Source of the DNA: Actinoallomurus iriomotensis | Lineage (GTDB): Bacteria > Actinomycetota > Actinomycetes > Streptosporangiales > Streptosporangiaceae | Length of the DNA: 64,000 nt | Assembly: GCF_030269445.1 (NCBI RefSeq) | Contig: NZ_BSTJ01000012.1 | Span: 186,001 to 250,000 of the forward strand | Direction: 5' to 3' | Shown: positions 33,984 through 44,400 of the stretch, piece by piece | Layout: the number at the start of each line of letters is the position of its first letter | Numbering within the stretch: position 1 is the first letter of the stretch | Translations under genes and position numbers: made by a program | The notes under the pieces: model-generated | What the model saw: the letters and a program-made list of their open reading frames with translations, nothing else | Told to the model about the DNA's origin: nothing | The model's database searches: none

Positions 33984-35645
33984 ATGACCGCAACCCTTGT
34001 CGCGAAGGACCTCGCCGCCGGCCACGGTGACCGTGCCTTGTTCTCCGGGCTGGACCTGGTCGTCTCCGCTGGAGAAGTCATCGGGCTGGTCGGAGTCAAC
34101 GGCGCGGGGAAGTCCACCCTGCTGCGGACTCTCGGGGGCCTGCTCCGTCCCGAGGGCGGCTCCGTGACGCTCAGCCCGTCGTCCGCGGCGGTCGGCTACC
34201 TGCCGCAGGAACCCGAGCGGCGTCACGGTGAGACGGTGATCGAGTTCCTCGCCCGTCGTACGGGGGTGGCGCAGGCTCAGCGGGAGTTGGACACCGCGAC
34301 CGAGGGTCTGGTCGGCGGGCGTGCGGGCGCCGATGACGAATACTCCTCCGCCCTGGAGCGATGGCTGGACCTGGGCGGCGCCGATCTCGAGGACCGGGCC
34401 GGGGAGGTGGCCGCGGAGCTGGGGCTGGCAGTGGGCCTCGATCAGCCGATGACCTCGTTGTCCGGCGGGCAGGCGGCCCGCGCCGGGATGGCGTCGCTGC
34501 TGCTCAGCCGGTATGACATCTTCCTGCTCGACGAGCCCACCAACGATCTGGACCTCGACGGGCTGGAGCGGCTGGAGCGGTTCGTCACGGGCCTGCGGGC
34601 CGGCACGGTGCTGGTGAGCCATGACCGCGAGTTCCTGGACCGTACGGTCACCCGGGTGGTGGAGCTGGACCTGGCCCAGCAGCAGGTGAACGTCTACGGC
34701 GGCGGTTACGCCGCGTACCTGGCCGAGCGTGAGGTCGCCCGGCGGCATGCCCGGGCCGACTACGAGGAGTACGCCGGGAAGGCCGCCGCCCTGGTGGAAC
34801 GCGGCCGTACGCAACGGGAGTGGGCCGCCAAGGGCGTCAGGAACGCGAGGAAGAAGGCGCGGGGCGCCAACGGGGGAGACAACGACAAGGTCGGCCGGAA
34901 CTTCCGGGCCGACGCGAGCGAGAAGCAGGCCTCCAAGGTCCGCCAGACCGAGCGCGCGCTCGAACGCCTCGACGTGGTCGAGGAGCCCCGCAAAGAGTGG
35001 GAACTGCGGATGGAGATCGCCGCCGCGCCGCGCGCCGGGGCGGTGGTGGCGACTCTGCGTTCCGCGGTGGTGCGGCGCGCGGACTTCACCCTGGGCCCCG
35101 TCGACCTGGAGATCGGCTGGGCCGATCGGGTGGCGATCACCGGGGCCAACGGGGCGGGCAAGTCGACGCTGCTGGCGGCGTTGCTGGGCCGGGCCGTTCT
35201 CGCCGAAGGTCACGCCGCGCTCGGCGCGGGCGTGGTCATCGGCGAGGTCGACCAGGCGCGGGCCCTGTTCCTGGGCGAGGGCGCGCTGCTGGACGCCTTC
35301 GGCGCGGAGGTTCCCGAGTCGTCGCCGGCCGAGATCCGTACCCTGCTGGCGAAGTTCGGCCTGGGCGCCGCGCATGTGACCCGACCCGCGGCGACGCTGT
35401 CCCCCGGTGAGCGCACCCGGGCGGCCCTCGCGTTGCTGCAGGCGCGGGGCGTGAACCTGCTCGTTCTGGACGAGCCGACCAACCATCTCGACCTGCCCGC
35501 CATCGAACAGCTCGAGTCCGCACTCGACTCCTACCCCGGAACCCTGCTCCTGGTGACCCACGACCGCCGGATGATCAACGCGGTGCACACCACACGCCGC
35601 CTACACGTCACCAACGGCCGGGTCGCCGAGAAGGACTCGGGCTGA
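33984..35645 (+). CDS. ABC-F ATPase (ribosome-protection type)
   Basis: 553 residues with two ABC domains and no membrane segments. Domain 1: GVNGAGKST, LSGGQ, LDEPTNDLD. Domain 2: GANGAGKST, LSPGERT, LDEPTNHLD. The linker is long and charged (RNARKKARGANGGDND), as in antibiotic-resistance ABC-F proteins that enter the ribosomal E site. Drug specificity cannot be told. The gene is flanked by direct repeats of the LAL regulator 3' end. Confidence 0.85.
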   Translation: MTATLVAKDLAAGHGDRALFSGLDLVVSAGEVIGLVGVNGAGKSTLLRTLGGLLRPEGGSVTLSPSSAAVGYLPQEPERRHGETVIEFLARRTGVAQAQRELDTATEGLVGGRAGADDEYSSALERWLDLGGADLEDRAGEVAAELGLAVGLDQPMTSLSGGQAARAGMASLLLSRYDIFLLDEPTNDLDLDGLERLERFVTGLRAGTVLVSHDREFLDRTVTRVVELDLAQQQVNVYGGGYAAYLAEREVARRHARADYEEYAGKAAALVERGRTQREWAAKGVRNARKKARGANGGDNDKVGRNFRADASEKQASKVRQTERALERLDVVEEPRKEWELRMEIAAAPRAGAVVATLRSAVVRRADFTLGPVDLEIGWADRVAITGANGAGKSTLLAALLGRAVLAEGHAALGAGVVIGEVDQARALFLGEGALLDAFGAEVPESSPAEIRTLLAKFGLGAAHVTRPAATLSPGERTRAALALLQARGVNLLVLDEPTNHLDLPAIEQLESALDSYPGTLLLVTHDRRMINAVHTTRRLHVTNGRVAEKDSG

Positions 35646-35661
35646 ACCACGGAGAAACGCC

Positions 35662-38466
35662 TTAGCGTTCCTGGTCGAAGAGGTGGGTTCGGTGAGCCCA
35701 GGCGACGGCCTCGAGGCGGGTTGTCACTCCGAGCTTGGTCAGGATGTTCGACACGTGGACGCCGGCGGTCTTGGCGGAGATGAACAGGCGCTCGCCGATC
35801 TGGCGGTTGCTCAGGCCGGCGGTCAGGAGTTCCAGCACCTCGAGTTCGCGCTTGGTGAGACCGGTCTCCGACCGGGCGGGTGAGGCGGTCGTGTCGACGG
35901 GGATCCGGGACCGCTGGGTCAGGCTCTCGATCTCCGTACGCAGCGGTCCGGCTCCCAGCTCGGTCGCGATCGACAGAGCTTCCGTCAGCAGGGCGATCGC
36001 CCGATCCCTGTCACGGGCGGACAGGGCCGCTCGGCCGGCGCGGAGCAAGGTCTCGGCCAAGGCGTAGGGCTGTTCGAGGTCGCGCCATGCGGTGATCGCC
36101 GGGAGCCACGCGTCGACGTCCGAGCTCATCTCGGCGTCGAACGTCACCCGGTGCGCCTGCTGCAGGCGGCCGGTGACCGTGAGCTTCTTGCTCCAGGTGA
36201 CCAACTGTTGGATCAGGCCCGAGGCCTGCCGGTGGCCGTTGAGGCTTCGGGCGGCGGTGAGCAGTAGCGGCCACCCGTACCGGGGGCTGACCAGCAGATC
36301 GTGATCGTCGAGGACGTGCCCGATGACCGCCGCCATGGCGCCGACATCCTGCTTGACCTGGGCGAGCCGGCAGTCCAGCAGGTCGGGCTCCAGGCACGAC
36401 TCCTCGCCCCGGTTGTTGCCGCGCATGACGGTCCTGGACTGCTCGGCCGCGGCGGCCGCCTGGTCCGTGGCTCCCCGTCTGAGGTCGACGGTCGCCTGGA
36501 TGATCTGCAGGTACGCCCGGTACAACGGCGGCGGTGTCAGGCTGAGCGCGTCCCGGTTGACCTGGCTCGCCTCGGGCCAGCGGCCGAGTGAGAGCAGCGA
36601 CTCCGACAGGTTCGGCGCCAGCAGCGTGCCGCGGGTGCGCGTCAACCCCAGGCGGTCGGCGAGGGTCATGCCCTGCCGGGCGACCTCCGCCGCTCGGGCG
36701 TGTTCGCCGAGGGTCTCCAGGGCGTCCGACTCGGTGATCGCCACGAGCAACCGGGTGTCGTGGGCGTCGGAGGCGGCCTCGGCGGCCTGGGCGAACAGGT
36801 CGTTCGCCGTCGGAAGGTCCGCGTTCGCGGCGGCCAGGGCGGCGAGGGTGACGAGTGCCTTCGCCTGGACGACGCCGTCGTGGGTTCGGCGGCCGATCTC
36901 CAGCGCCTCCTCGGCCGACGCGCGGGCGGGCGCCAGCAGGCGTTGGTTGCGCTGGGCGACGGCCAGTTCGGCCAGCACCCGTCCTCGTACCGCCGGCGAT
37001 CCGGCGGCCTCCAGCAGATCGGGCAGCGGGTCCTGGCCGTTGCGGTCACGCATCGCCGCGCGCATCTCGAGCAGTACGGCGGCACGCTCGGGGTCCGGCG
37101 ACTCGTCCAGCGCGGCGGTCGCCACGGCGATTCCGGCGGCCAGTTCACCCGCGTTCAGGCAGGCTTCGGCGGTCATCTCCATGACCGTGAGCCGGTCGAC
37201 ACCGATCCGGTCCGGCAGCCGGTCCCACAGCCGGAGGACGCGGTCGAGCATGCGGTGTCGTTCGGCGTACGCGTACGTCCGGCCGGCCGACTCGGCGGCC
37301 TGCCAGGCGGCCTCGGCGGCGTGGGCGTCCTCGCCGGCCGCGTACCAGTGGGCGGCGATCTCGACGGGGCCGCGATCGGCGGGGACCAGCCGCGGGTCGG
37401 CGCTGATCGCCTCGGCGCAGCGCCGGTGCAGGCGGACCCGTTCACCAGGGAGCAGCCCCTCGTAGACGGCCTCGCGGATCAGGTCGCGGCGGAAGGCGTA
37501 CCCGCCCTCGACGACGTCGAGGAACCTCCGGCGTACGAGCGGGCGGAGCGCGTCCTCGAACTCCAGGTCGGCCATCCCGGTGAGCACGGCCAGCAGGCCG
37601 TGGTGGACCGGGCTGGCGGCGACCGCGGCCGCGTGCACGATCCGCCGGCTCGGCTCGGGCAGGCGCTCGACATCCGTCCGCAGCAGTTCGCGCAACGACT
37701 CGGCGGGGGCGTCGCCGGCGTCCACCAGCGCCTCGACGAAGAGCGGGTTTCCCTCGCTCCGGCGGAAGATCCGGTCCACCTGCGGCTCGCCGGGTGGATG
37801 GCCGAGCAGCGCGGCGACCTGCTGTGTCACCGCGTCGCGGTCCAGCCCGGTCAGCATGATCTGCCGTACGTTCTCGTCCCGGGTGACCAACGGTCGTAGC
37901 GGATGCGTCGCGGTTATCTCGTCGGGCCGGTACGTTCCGACGAGCAGGAGACCCGGCGCGCTGAGGTTTTGTGCCAGGAAGGTCAGGAGTTCGCCGGTGG
38001 ACCGGTCGGCCCAGTGCAGGTCCTCCAGCGTCACGACCAGCGGCCGGTCGGTCGCGCCGCCCTCCAGCAGCAGGAGGATCTCCTCGAAGAGCCGGGCCCG
38101 GCCCAGGTCGCGGTCCGGATCGCCCTCGTCCTCACCGAGTTCCGGGAGCAGCCGGGCCAGCCCGCGCCGGCCGCGGCCGGGAAGCAGGTCGGCGCCCACG
38201 GCCCGCACCAACCGGCGCAGGGCCGTGACGAAGGGGCCGAACGGCGGCCCGTCGGCGCCCAGATCGGTGCACCCGCCCGCCACCGTCCGCGCGGACGCGC
38301 CGAGTCCGGACGTGAACTCCCGTACGAGCCGGGTCTTGCCCATGCCGGCCTCGCCGGCGACGAGCACCACGGTCGCCTCTCGCCCCGCGTCGCCGTACGC
38401 GGTGAGCAGCGCCGTACGCTCCCGCTCCCGGCCCACCAGAACCGGGCTCACCAGCCGGTTCGCCAT
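35662..38466 (-). CDS. LAL-type LuxR transcriptional regulator
   Basis: 934 residues from ATG 38466 (a GTG two codons earlier is possible). N-terminal AAA/STAND ATPase: [14 protein letters not shown] (Walker A) and [12 protein letters not shown] (Walker B). A long alpha-helical TPR-like middle follows, then a C-terminal LuxR HTH ([40 protein letters not shown]). LAL proteins (MalT-like) activate secondary-metabolite or catabolic genes. It is convergent with abcF, 16 bp apart. Truncated copies at 28755 and 33770 show repeated duplication of its 3' end. Confidence 0.9.
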   Translation of the reverse strand: MANRLVSPVLVGRERERTALLTAYGDAGREATVVLVAGEAGMGKTRLVREFTSGLGASARTVAGGCTDLGADGPPFGPFVTALRRLVRAVGADLLPGRGRRGLARLLPELGEDEGDPDRDLGRARLFEEILLLLEGGATDRPLVVTLEDLHWADRSTGELLTFLAQNLSAPGLLLVGTYRPDEITATHPLRPLVTRDENVRQIMLTGLDRDAVTQQVAALLGHPPGEPQVDRIFRRSEGNPLFVEALVDAGDAPAESLRELLRTDVERLPEPSRRIVHAAAVAASPVHHGLLAVLTGMADLEFEDALRPLVRRRFLDVVEGGYAFRRDLIREAVYEGLLPGERVRLHRRCAEAISADPRLVPADRGPVEIAAHWYAAGEDAHAAEAAWQAAESAGRTYAYAERHRMLDRVLRLWDRLPDRIGVDRLTVMEMTAEACLNAGELAAGIAVATAALDESPDPERAAVLLEMRAAMRDRNGQDPLPDLLEAAGSPAVRGRVLAELAVAQRNQRLLAPARASAEEALEIGRRTHDGVVQAKALVTLAALAAANADLPTANDLFAQAAEAASDAHDTRLLVAITESDALETLGEHARAAEVARQGMTLADRLGLTRTRGTLLAPNLSESLLSLGRWPEASQVNRDALSLTPPPLYRAYLQIIQATVDLRRGATDQAAAAAEQSRTVMRGNNRGEESCLEPDLLDCRLAQVKQDVGAMAAVIGHVLDDHDLLVSPRYGWPLLLTAARSLNGHRQASGLIQQLVTWSKKLTVTGRLQQAHRVTFDAEMSSDVDAWLPAITAWRDLEQPYALAETLLRAGRAALSARDRDRAIALLTEALSIATELGAGPLRTEIESLTQRSRIPVDTTASPARSETGLTKRELEVLELLTAGLSNRQIGERLFISAKTAGVHVSNILTKLGVTTRLEAVAWAHRTHLFDQER

Positions 38467-38590
38467 GGCCACAGAGTAGCCGCGCCCGGAATCTAAAGAG
38501 GGCGGAGCGATCCGCCTAAGGCATCAGCCCAATGTGCCCGGCCGCGATGCCGGACATCCTGGACAGGCACTCGAACGAAAGAGACATCTC

Positions 38591-39130
38591 ATGCGTATCC
38601 GCACCCACATGGCCGTCAGCGTCGACGGGTACATCGCGTCGCCGGACGGGCTGCCCACCATCCTGACCGCACCGGACTTCGAGTCCGGCCTCTCGCACGG
38701 CCTCCCGGAGTTCATCGCCGGCTGCGGCGCGGTGGTCATGGGCCGCAACACCTTCGCGCCGGCCGTCGGGTCCTCGCACTGGCCGTGGCCGAACCTGCGG
38801 GTGTTCGTGCTGACCAGCCGGCCGCTCCCGGAAGGGACGCCCGCGGACGTCGTGTCCGCCGCGGACCCGGCCGAGCTGCTCCGCCTCATGCGCGAGGCGG
38901 ACTTCACCGGCGACGTGCACCTGGTCGGCGGCCAGCAGACCATCCAGGCCTTCCGCGACATCGACGCGCTGGACGAACTCGGCGTGGTCGTCATGCCGAT
39001 CCTGCTCGGCGACGGTCTGCGGCTCACGCCCGACAAGAGCGCGACCACGCCGCTTCAGCTCACCGGCACCCGCACCTTCCCGGACGGGTCCGTCGAGCAC
39101 GTCTACACACCGGTCCGCGACCAGAACTGA
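38591..39130 (+). CDS. Dihydrofolate-reductase-family protein (RibD C-terminal type)
   Basis: 179 residues. MAVSVDGYIASPDG and VHLVGGQQTIQAF are the RibD_C/DHFR-like NADPH-binding patterns; VVMGRNTF is the conserved second strand. It is followed 14 bp later by a paralogous gene. Such proteins are widespread in actinomycetes and mostly uncharacterised reductases. Confidence 0.8.
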   Translation: MRIRTHMAVSVDGYIASPDGLPTILTAPDFESGLSHGLPEFIAGCGAVVMGRNTFAPAVGSSHWPWPNLRVFVLTSRPLPEGTPADVVSAADPAELLRLMREADFTGDVHLVGGQQTIQAFRDIDALDELGVVVMPILLGDGLRLTPDKSATTPLQLTGTRTFPDGSVEHVYTPVRDQN

Positions 39131-39144
39131 CCCTAGGAGAACCC

Positions 39145-39687
39145 ATGCGCAAGGTCGTGCTCTACCACATCATGTCCCTCGACGGGATCGCCCACCAGCA
39201 CCAGGAGGGCGACTGGCTCGCCGACGACGGGCCCCAGCTGCTCCCCTACCTCGGCAGGGTCATCGAGACCCAGGACGACGTCCTGCTCGGCCGCGGGACC
39301 TTTGACGACTGGTCCGGGTACTGGCCGAAGTCGGACTTCGAGCCCTTCGCGAGCTTCATCAACGGCACCCGCAAGCACGTCGTCACGTCCTCTGCCCTCA
39401 CTCAGGACTGGGCGAACAGCACTCCGGTCACCACCTCGGTGACCGACTACGTGACCGAGTTGAAGCAGGGACCCGGCCGCGACATCGGCGTCCACGGGAG
39501 CATCAGCCTGGCCCGTACGTTGCTGCGGGCCCGGCTCGTCGACGAACTACGACTGGTCGTCGCCCCCGCGGTGGTCGGACGCGGAAGCCGGGTGTTCGAC
39601 GGCGACATGCTCCAGCAATGGAGGCTGGACGACCTGGAGCGAGGAAAGAACGGCACCCTTCTCCTCAACTACGGTCGCGCCACCTGA
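39145..39687 (+). CDS. Dihydrofolate-reductase-family protein
   Basis: 180 residues, SD AGGAGA before ATG 39145. Contains YHIMSLDGIAH, DVLLGRGTFDDW and DIGVHGSISLARTLL, the same fold as the preceding gene. Its last 141 bp overlap, on the other strand, the end of the LysR gene. Confidence 0.8.
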   Translation: MRKVVLYHIMSLDGIAHQHQEGDWLADDGPQLLPYLGRVIETQDDVLLGRGTFDDWSGYWPKSDFEPFASFINGTRKHVVTSSALTQDWANSTPVTTSVTDYVTELKQGPGRDIGVHGSISLARTLLRARLVDELRLVVAPAVVGRGSRVFDGDMLQQWRLDDLERGKNGTLLLNYGRAT

Positions 39688-40581
39688 GGCCACCGCGTGG
39701 GCCTCGCGGAGGATGCCGGCCAGCTGCCCGACGATCTCTCGCGGGTCGGACCTGGTGACGGCGAACACCGTGCGGGTGACCGCGTCCTCGCCGGCGAGGG
39801 GGCGTACGGTCACGCCACGGTGGGAGACGCCGAGTGCCAGGTCCGGCAGCAGGGCCACTCCCACGCCCGCGGCGACCATGCCCTGGACCGCGGTGTAGTC
39901 GTCGGTGGGAAAGGACAGTGCCACCCGCGGGTCGAAGCCGCGGCGCCGGCACGCCGCGAGGATCAGAGCCGCGTCCGGGCACTCGGGGCCGCCGCCGATG
40001 ACCCAGGGCCGGTCGGCGAGATCGCTGAGACGCACGGCGGTCGCGGCGGCGAGCGGATCGTGACGTGGCAGCACGACACGCAGCGGATCGTCGAAGAGCA
40101 CGTCGGTGCACAGGTCCGCGGCGGGCTCCTGGCCGACCGTGAGCGCCAGGTCGGCGTGCCAGGAGCGGACGGCGCCGATCGCCTCGGCCGGGAGCTCGGC
40201 GAGCGACAACACCGGCTCGACGCCCGGATGACGGGTCCGCAGCAGGCTGATGACGGCGGGTACGAGCGTGTAGGCGGCGCTGGCGAACGTCGCGATCCGT
40301 ACCCGGCCGGCCCGCCCGTCGGCGACCGCTCGCACCTCGGCCTCTGCCAGGTCGAGCTCGTCGATGATCGTCTCGGCGCGGCGTACGAGCGCCCGGCCGG
40401 CCTCGGTGAACCGGACGCGGCGCCGATCGCGCTCGACGAGCCGGACGCCGAGCTCCTGCTCGAGCGCCGCGACATGCTGGGACACGGCCGGCTGGCTGTA
40501 GGAGAGGGCTCGAGCCGCAGCGGAGAACGACCCCTGGGCCGCCACGGCCAGGAGCACGCGTAGGCGTCGCACATCCAACAT
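39547..40581 (-). CDS. LysR-family regulator
   Basis: 344 residues. N-terminal wHTH (SFSAAARALSYSQPAVSQHV) and a LysR substrate domain. The natural LysR end would be near VASGG, at about 39690; the extra 45 residues read antisense through the DHFR-like gene. It is divergent from an EamA exporter gene, which it probably controls. Confidence 0.85.
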   Translation of the reverse strand: MLDVRRLRVLLAVAAQGSFSAAARALSYSQPAVSQHVAALEQELGVRLVERDRRRVRFTEAGRALVRRAETIIDELDLAEAEVRAVADGRAGRVRIATFASAAYTLVPAVISLLRTRHPGVEPVLSLAELPAEAIGAVRSWHADLALTVGQEPAADLCTDVLFDDPLRVVLPRHDPLAAATAVRLSDLADRPWVIGGGPECPDAALILAACRRRGFDPRVALSFPTDDYTAVQGMVAAGVGVALLPDLALGVSHRGVTVRPLAGEDAVTRTVFAVTRSDPREIVGQLAGILREAHAVASGGATVVEEKGAVLSSLQVVQPPLLEHVAVEHPASASDHRGGDDQS

Positions 40582-40594
40582 AAGAGTTGCTTAT
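40580..40594. promoter_or_regulatory. LysR-type operator
   Basis: ATAAG-AGTTG-CTTAT is an inverted repeat overlapping the LysR start codon, between divergent genes. It is AT-rich against the local background, as expected of a T-N11-A LysR box. Confidence 0.5.
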
Positions 40595-40689
40595 CAAAAG
40601 CGCCCGGATCTGTCATGAATCCATATACAGGTCGCGGGTACCCCCGCAAGAACCGGTGACCGATCGGTACGACGAGGGGGCCTCTCACC

Positions 40690-41622
40690 ATGGACGGCAC
40701 GGTCCGGAAACGCCTCGGTGTCACGCGTACGCGGGAACGAGACGGGCGATTCGCCGAAGTGCCGGCGCGCCGTCCCGCCGTGGGAATGGCCCTCGGCGCC
40801 CTCAGCGTGTCCGTCTCCCCGGTCGTGATCGACCTGTCCGGCACCTCGCCCGGAACCGCGTCGTTCTACCGCTGCCTGCCCGCCCTCCCCGTACTGGCCG
40901 TGCTGGCGCGCCGGGAGCGCCGTCGTACGGGGGCGCGCGTCCGAGGCCGGTGGCTGCCGGCGTTGGCCGGCGTTCTCTTCGCCGGCGACATGCTGCTCTG
41001 GACCCAGGCGATCGCCGACGTCGGCGCCGGCCTGTCGACCGTGCTCGTCAACGTCCAGGTCGTGCTGGTCCCGCTGCTCGCGTGGATCATCGATCGCGAG
41101 CGGGTGACCGCGGCCTTCGCGCTGGCACTGCCGATCCTGATCGCCGGGGTGGTGCTCACCGCCGGCCTGGCCGACGGCGCCTCCACCGGCCGCGCGCCGG
41201 GTACGGGTGCGGCGCTCGCGGTGCTCGCGGCGCTCTGTTACGCGGGCTTCCTCTTCCTGCTGCGGCGCGGCGACGGCAGGCTGCCCATCGGGGCCTATCG
41301 CGACGTCACGGCGGCCGCGGCTCTCGCCTCGCTCGTCGGCGGGGCGTTCTGGCAGGGCGTGGACCTGGCGCCGGGCTGGGCGGCGTTCGGGTGGCTCCTG
41401 GTGGCCTCGCTGACCAGCCAGATCGTCGGCTGGTTGCTGGTGGCCCTGTGCTCGCCCCGGCTGCCGAGCCACGTCGGCGCGAGCATCCTGCTGCTCACCC
41501 CGGCGGGGGCCGTGGCGATGGCCGCCATCTTCCTGAACGAACGGCCATCGCCGCTCCAGCTCCTGGGATGCGTCCTCATCCTCATCGGGGCCTATGTGGT
41601 GAGCGCGCGTCGCCGCTCATGA
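40690..41622 (+). CDS. EamA/DMT-family transporter
   Basis: 310 residues from ATG 40690. Ten hydrophobic helices in two EamA halves; GDMLLWTQAIADVGAGLSTV and LLTPAGAVAMAAIFLNERPS are typical DMT motifs. Probably a metabolite exporter under the divergent LysR. Its end overlaps the MocR gene end by 6 bp. Confidence 0.85.
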   Translation: MDGTVRKRLGVTRTRERDGRFAEVPARRPAVGMALGALSVSVSPVVIDLSGTSPGTASFYRCLPALPVLAVLARRERRRTGARVRGRWLPALAGVLFAGDMLLWTQAIADVGAGLSTVLVNVQVVLVPLLAWIIDRERVTAAFALALPILIAGVVLTAGLADGASTGRAPGTGAALAVLAALCYAGFLFLLRRGDGRLPIGAYRDVTAAAALASLVGGAFWQGVDLAPGWAAFGWLLVASLTSQIVGWLLVALCSPRLPSHVGASILLLTPAGAVAMAAIFLNERPSPLQLLGCVLILIGAYVVSARRRS

Positions 41623-43038
41623 GTCAGGCCCCAGCAGGTCGGCGACGGCGGCGATGCCCGCCTCGATGGCGCGCTTCCCGGTGTCGCCGAAGCCGAGGAC
41701 GAGCTGCGGTGGGGCCGTACCACCGGAGTGCCGGAGCGCCGCCATGCCGTACAGCCCCACGCCGCGGCGGCGAGCCTCGTCGATCAGGGCGTTCTCGTCG
41801 GTGCCGGCGGGCAGGTGGAGCACGGCGTGGAAGCCGGCCGCGAGTCCGGTGACGCGCAGGCCGGGGGCGTGGCGGGAGAGGGCGTCGATGAGGGTCACGC
41901 GCCGCGTCGCGTACTCGGCGCGCATGCGTCGCAGGTGCCGGTCGTAGCGGCCCGACTCGATGAGGGTCGCCAGCGCCAGCTGGTCCAGGCCCGGGCTGCC
42001 GCGGTCGGCGAGGCGCTTGCCCTCGGCCAGTGCGCCGAGGAGCCTCGGAGGTGCGACGATCCAGCCCAGGCGCAGCGCCGGCGCGAGCGACTTGCTCACG
42101 GTTCCGAGGGAGATGACGCAGTCGGGCGCGAGCCCTTGGAGCGAGCCGACCGGGTCGCGGTCATAGCGGAACTCCGCGTCGTAGTCGTCCTCGATGATGA
42201 CTCCGTCGCACCGGCGGGCCCATGCGATCATCTCCTGCCGGCGGTGCCCGGCGAGGACGACGCCGGTCGGCCACTGGTGGGCCGGCGTCACGAGTACCGC
42301 GCGTGCCCCGCTGCGTTCGAGCGCCGCGACGTCGATGCCGTCCTCGTCGACCGCGACCGGTACGGCGGTCATGCCGGCGGCGGCCGCCAGCCGTGGCGTC
42401 GACGTGCCGGGTCCGGGGTCCTCGAAGGCGACCGTGCCGATGCCGTCGGCGGCGAGAGCCTGGAGCACCAGCCCGAGCGCCTGCGCCATGCCCGCGCAGA
42501 TGACGAGCCGATCGCCGGTGGCCGCGACGGCTCGTACCCGCCGCAGGTAGGCGGCGAGCACGTCCCGCAGGCTTTGTTCGCCGAGCGGGTCGCCGTAGTC
42601 GAAGGCGGAGTTCGGGCTCGTCCTGCAGACCTCGCGGATCGCCCACGCCCAGTCCTCCCGTGGCATCAGGCCGAGGTCGGGCACGCCGGACCGGAAGTCG
42701 GCGATCGCGTGCCGTGGCCGCGTCACCGGGGGAGACGGCGCGGGCGGGGCGTCCGTACGAGGCGCGGTGGCGGCGGCCACCCGTGTCGCCGAGCCGGCGC
42801 GGCTGGTGAGGTACCCCTCGGCCTGCAGCTGCGCGTAACAGTCCTGGACGAGCCCACGGGACAGCCGCAGGGTGCGGGCGAGCTCGCGGGAGGAGGGCAG
42901 CCGTTCGTCGCTCGCCAGCCGCCCGCCGCGGATGGCGTCGCGCAGCTGGTTCTCCAGCTGGGTGCGCAACCCGACGGCGCTGTCCCGGTCGATGGTGATC
43001 AGCAGTTCCGGGCCCGAACCGGCCCACTCCACGGCCAT
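41617..43038 (-). CDS. MocR/PdxR-type GntR regulator with aminotransferase domain
   Basis: 473 residues from ATG 43038. GntR wHTH (LPSSRELARTLRLSRGLVQD) joined to a fold-type I aminotransferase domain with IEDDYDAEFRYDR and the PLP lysine in SLGTVSKSLAPALRLGW. MocR proteins use PLP or its adducts as ligands and often control the divergent gene, here an MFS transporter 47 bp away. Confidence 0.9.
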   Translation of the reverse strand: MAVEWAGSGPELLITIDRDSAVGLRTQLENQLRDAIRGGRLASDERLPSSRELARTLRLSRGLVQDCYAQLQAEGYLTSRAGSATRVAAATAPRTDAPPAPSPPVTRPRHAIADFRSGVPDLGLMPREDWAWAIREVCRTSPNSAFDYGDPLGEQSLRDVLAAYLRRVRAVAATGDRLVICAGMAQALGLVLQALAADGIGTVAFEDPGPGTSTPRLAAAAGMTAVPVAVDEDGIDVAALERSGARAVLVTPAHQWPTGVVLAGHRRQEMIAWARRCDGVIIEDDYDAEFRYDRDPVGSLQGLAPDCVISLGTVSKSLAPALRLGWIVAPPRLLGALAEGKRLADRGSPGLDQLALATLIESGRYDRHLRRMRAEYATRRVTLIDALSRHAPGLRVTGLAAGFHAVLHLPAGTDENALIDEARRRGVGLYGMAALRHSGGTAPPQLVLGFGDTGKRAIEAGIAAVADLLGPDS

Positions 43039-43085
43039 GGAACTGGACCTTACTAGTGACCCGGTTGCCCCGTAGCGTCCTGGGC

Positions 43086-44315
43086 ATGGCAATCGACACC
43101 CTCCCCGCGGCGACCGCCCCGACCACGACCGTGGCTCCGCCGAAACTCGTCTCCCGCGCTCTTCTGCTCCGGTTCGTGTCCGTCATCGGCTCGTCGATCG
43201 GGTTCTATCTGCCGCTGTCGGTGATGCCGATGTTTGCCGACCAGTCCGGCTCCGGCGGTGGCGCCGGGCTGGCGACGGTCACCCTGTTGCTCGCCACCGT
43301 GGCCTGTGAACTGGTGACGCCACGTCTCGTCGGCCGCATCGGCTACCGCTGGGCGCTGGCCCTCGGCCTGATACTGCTCGGCGCGCCCACCGCCGTCCTG
43401 ACGTTCTCCGCCGATCCGGGAGTGATCCTCGCCGTCAGCGCGGTACGCGGTGCGGGCTTCGCGATCAGCGTGGTGGCCGGCGGAGCCATCACGGCCGCGC
43501 TGATTCCGGCCGACCGGCGCGGTGAGGGGCTGGCCCTCGTCGGCATCGTCTCCGGGACACCCGGGCTGCTCGCGTTGCCGGCCGGCGTGTGGGCGGCGAC
43601 CCGTTTCGGCTACACGCCGGTGTTCGTCGTCACGACCGTGGCGCCCCTGCTCGCGCTGTTGTCCGTACCGGGACTGCCCCGCCGTACGGCTTCGGCTCCC
43701 CGCCGCGCGGCCTCCGCGCCTCGCCGGGGTGTCCTCGGCGGCCTGCGCAACCCGGCGCTCGCGCTTCCGGCGACGATGTTCGCGGCCTCGACCGCCGCGG
43801 TCGGGGTGCTCGTCACCTTCCTCCCGCTCGCCACCCGCGGCCAGGCGACCTGGGTGGCCACGGCCGCGCTGTTCATCCAGCCCGCGTCATCCACCGTGAG
43901 CCGCTGGATCGCCGGCCGGATCGGCGACCGGCGCGGCCAGGCATGCCTTCTGGCGCCGGGCCTGATCCTGTCCGCCGCGGGCATGGCCGCCTTCGTCTGC
44001 ACGAGCATCCCCGCGGCGGTCCTCGCCGGAGCGCTCGTGTTCGGCACCGGCTTCGGCGTGCTGCAGAACGCGACACTGACGCTGATGTACACGCGCGTCG
44101 CCGCCGGGGAAGAGGGCGCGGTGAGCGCGATCTGGAACGCCGCGTACGACCTCGGCATGGCCGCCGGCGCGTTCTGCGCGGGCCTGACCGTCACCCGGCT
44201 CGGCTACCCGGCCACCTTCGTCCTGACCGCGGCCGCGCTGCTCCCGGCGCTCGTCCTGGTACGACGCGACCGGAACGCCGCCGACCCGGCCACCGCGGCT
44301 CGACGGTTGGCCTGA
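43086..44315 (+). CDS. MFS transporter
   Basis: 409 residues, about 12 helices. RIGYRWALALGLILLGAP fits the loop 2-3 region and GVLQNATLTLMYTR a later helix pair; similar to drug or sugar exporters of the MFS_1 family. Divergent from, and likely regulated by, the MocR protein. Confidence 0.85.
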   Translation: MAIDTLPAATAPTTTVAPPKLVSRALLLRFVSVIGSSIGFYLPLSVMPMFADQSGSGGGAGLATVTLLLATVACELVTPRLVGRIGYRWALALGLILLGAPTAVLTFSADPGVILAVSAVRGAGFAISVVAGGAITAALIPADRRGEGLALVGIVSGTPGLLALPAGVWAATRFGYTPVFVVTTVAPLLALLSVPGLPRRTASAPRRAASAPRRGVLGGLRNPALALPATMFAASTAAVGVLVTFLPLATRGQATWVATAALFIQPASSTVSRWIAGRIGDRRGQACLLAPGLILSAAGMAAFVCTSIPAAVLAGALVFGTGFGVLQNATLTLMYTRVAAGEEGAVSAIWNAAYDLGMAAGAFCAGLTVTRLGYPATFVLTAAALLPALVLVRRDRNAADPATAARRLA

Positions 44316-44400
44316 ACAGGCCACGGCCTCACATTTCGGGCGCCTGTGTCGTCTCACGTCATGGAACGGGGCCCGCCGGGCGGCCCTCGGAGAGGACACG

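Noticed and set aside
33954-35588. 544-codon frame antisense to the ABC-F gene
   Set aside because: Shadow of a strongly supported coding region.
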